Assembly (NCBI GenBank): GCA_946628745.1 | Contig: CAMOXA010000018.1 | Span: 1 to 14,732 of the forward strand | DNA length: 14,732 nucleotides | From: an uncultured Verrucomicrobiota bacterium | GTDB lineage: Bacteria > Verrucomicrobiota > Kiritimatiellia > RFP12 > UBA1067 | Direction of reading: 5' to 3' | In this document: one piece after another, positions 14,601 to 14,732 of the stretch | Numbering within the stretch: the stretch's first letter is position 1 | Layout: every line of letters begins with the position of its first letter | The notes under the pieces: generated by a model | Told to the model about the DNA's origin: nothing | The model's input: the letters and a program-made list of their open reading frames with translations, nothing else | Database searches by the model: none | Translations under genes and position numbers: made by a program

Positions 14601-14732
14601 GCGGCCTCTGCGCCAGCGCCCGAGGTCGCCTCCGCCAGGCTCTCGTTCCACGCGCCGGACCTGACCACGGCGATCTTGTCGCAGCGCCCGTCGAAACCTG
14701 TGACATCGTGCAACGCGACGGAATGCCCGCCC
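11696..14732 (-). CDS. FAD-dependent oxidoreductase fused to a GH97 glycoside hydrolase (5' end outside the window)
   Basis: A single open frame of over 1,000 codons; residues are counted from the TTG at 14713, which is not taken as the start because the frame stays open to the edge (GGHSVALHDVTGFDGRC). That segment resembles the end of a beta-sandwich domain often preceding this oxidoreductase family. Residues 42-455 are an FAD-binding oxidoreductase: dinucleotide motif AVIGGGVAGICAA (45-57), QDRPVLGGNNSSEV (71-84), VDATGDGTVG (176-185) and NLFMAGRDISVTHAALGTVR (392-411). Residues from about 465 are GH97: a shortened N-terminal sandwich to about 625, then TPWRVMLVA, YYLIDEGW (698-705), GIKIDFM (761-767), VVDFHGAVKPTG (791-802), PFEHDTILPFCR (831-842) and a C-terminal beta domain. 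HG rather than the HE I recall from SusB favours the retaining branch, with D765 as nucleophile candidate. Substrate unknown. Confidence 0.9.
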   Translation of the reverse strand, partial: GGHSVALHDVTGFDGRCDKIAVVRSGAWNESLAEATSGAGAEAAAIEADIAVIGGGVAGICAAITSARGGLKTVLVQDRPVLGGNNSSEVRVHLGGRQNLGPYPRLGDVLAEIGPAKGGNAQAAAVYEDGRKLAAVKAEKNITLLLNTKATSVARKGNAIESVRAVDVRTGKAVLVKASYFVDATGDGTVGFLAGADYRMGRESREETGEASAPAKSDMMTMGSSIQWYAEKAKAGDEGTAFPAEPWMIALSDANATAAMRGDWDWETGIGRDPIAEAERIRDYGMLVVYSNWAHVKNSPKTRDRFADCRLAWVASVAGRRESRRLMGDVVFSENDIDNETPFPDGTCVTSWSVDLHFPKYEKDTKYAGEPYRAATVHKKVKSCPIPYRSLYSRNISNLFMAGRDISVTHAALGTVRVMRTTGMTGEVVGMAATVCARHKCTPRDVYAKHFDELKAMMKKGAGLGRPQPAQTYNQGFTLGVSKKATLFAGELSAGGVEVNGKVETKCERRVFDDGVAVRYPLPAGPRRISREFTEWKLPEDATVWYQGDWMGFAEYEAPYESSKVGDIGKGRILSLPITAKLRDGTYRMITEANVVDYTDLAVKYDGGGRFVAYYHADRDGFDQSGESVTPWRVMLVAKDIQTLYSSDIVRRLCPEAPAERAKAVRERFAKPGRCIWQWLPAGAPKFGEQKDWYDRTKALGYEYYLIDEGWRGWGDDTTRWKKLKECIDYGNSIGVKTFIWVHSNELATPQTRRAYLAKTVAAGAVGIKIDFMPPPGYKVMKWYEETLADTFDAGLVVDFHGAVKPTGRERFWPHELAREAIRGHEYHITRYNRVLPFEHDTILPFCRLVQGHGDYTPMVFEKSQLIHFTWSRQLAQGIVYACPFLCFGDFPKNYQTNPAADLIRELPSVYDETRVLPGSEIGECVALARRKGDEWFVAVENGAKPRTLEITFDFIKTDMSFVSYGDAPDRLDAYETACGDIAPGGKLKAVMRQGGGFAARLVPRGNRRAR

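Noticed and set aside
14711..14713. TTG as true start of the FAD-GH97 gene
   Set aside because: The frame is open upstream to the edge with plausible protein (GGHSVALHDVTGFDGRC), and no ribosome site precedes the TTG.

Overview
The window is a GC-rich, densely packed bacterial segment. Fourteen protein-coding genes fill almost all of it, and all but one lie on the minus strand. The content suggests a carbohydrate-degrading, probably anaerobic member of the PVC superphylum, with Kiritimatiellota/Verrucomicrobiota as the best guess. The reasons are the oversized GreA-type factor (an architecture also known from Chlamydiae), the DksA-type protein with a Lys/Ala/Pro tail, a hydrogenase-maturation radical SAM protein, and glycosidases of families GH29, GH20 and GH97. 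This assignment is inference; there is no rRNA or marker phylogeny in the window.

Layout from left to right. At 1-502 (-) is the 5' part of a secreted GH29 alpha-L-fucosidase, divergent from a FadL/OmpP1-type outer-membrane porin at 666-1937 (+). The porin converges on a HydG-like radical SAM gene (1999-3531, -), with a long hairpin between the two. Next comes an operon transcribed leftward from 6298: a DksA-type zinc-finger protein, lspA (broken by a one-base frameshift in a T7 run), a compact miaA, a SWIM zinc-finger protein, and a 63-residue ORF that looks like the detached C-terminus of the SWIM protein. Upstream of this is a monocistronic greA-like gene (6364-8379). Then comes a second leftward operon, pgpA-trmB-GH20 hexosaminidase-LUD protein (11613 down to 8478). 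The right end (11696 to beyond 14732) is one open frame joining an FAD-dependent oxidoreductase to a GH97 glycosidase; its start lies outside the window.

The genes fall into three groups: glycan handling (GH29, GH20, FAD-GH97, perhaps the porin), core information and envelope functions (greA, dksA-like, miaA, trmB, lspA, pgpA), and redox/hydrogen metabolism (HydG-like, LUD). Several neighbours overlap as ATGA, which suggests translational coupling. All six promoters I could identify carry an extended -10 (TGn before the hexamer) inside short AT-rich islands, and pgpA looks leaderless.

The items most worth a second look are the FAD oxidoreductase-GH97 fusion, the HydG-like protein with a lost C-terminal cluster cysteine, the shortened MiaA, the lspA frameshift and the split SWIM protein. 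No tRNA, rRNA, CRISPR array or insertion sequence was seen, and no stretch over 300 bases lacks a gene.
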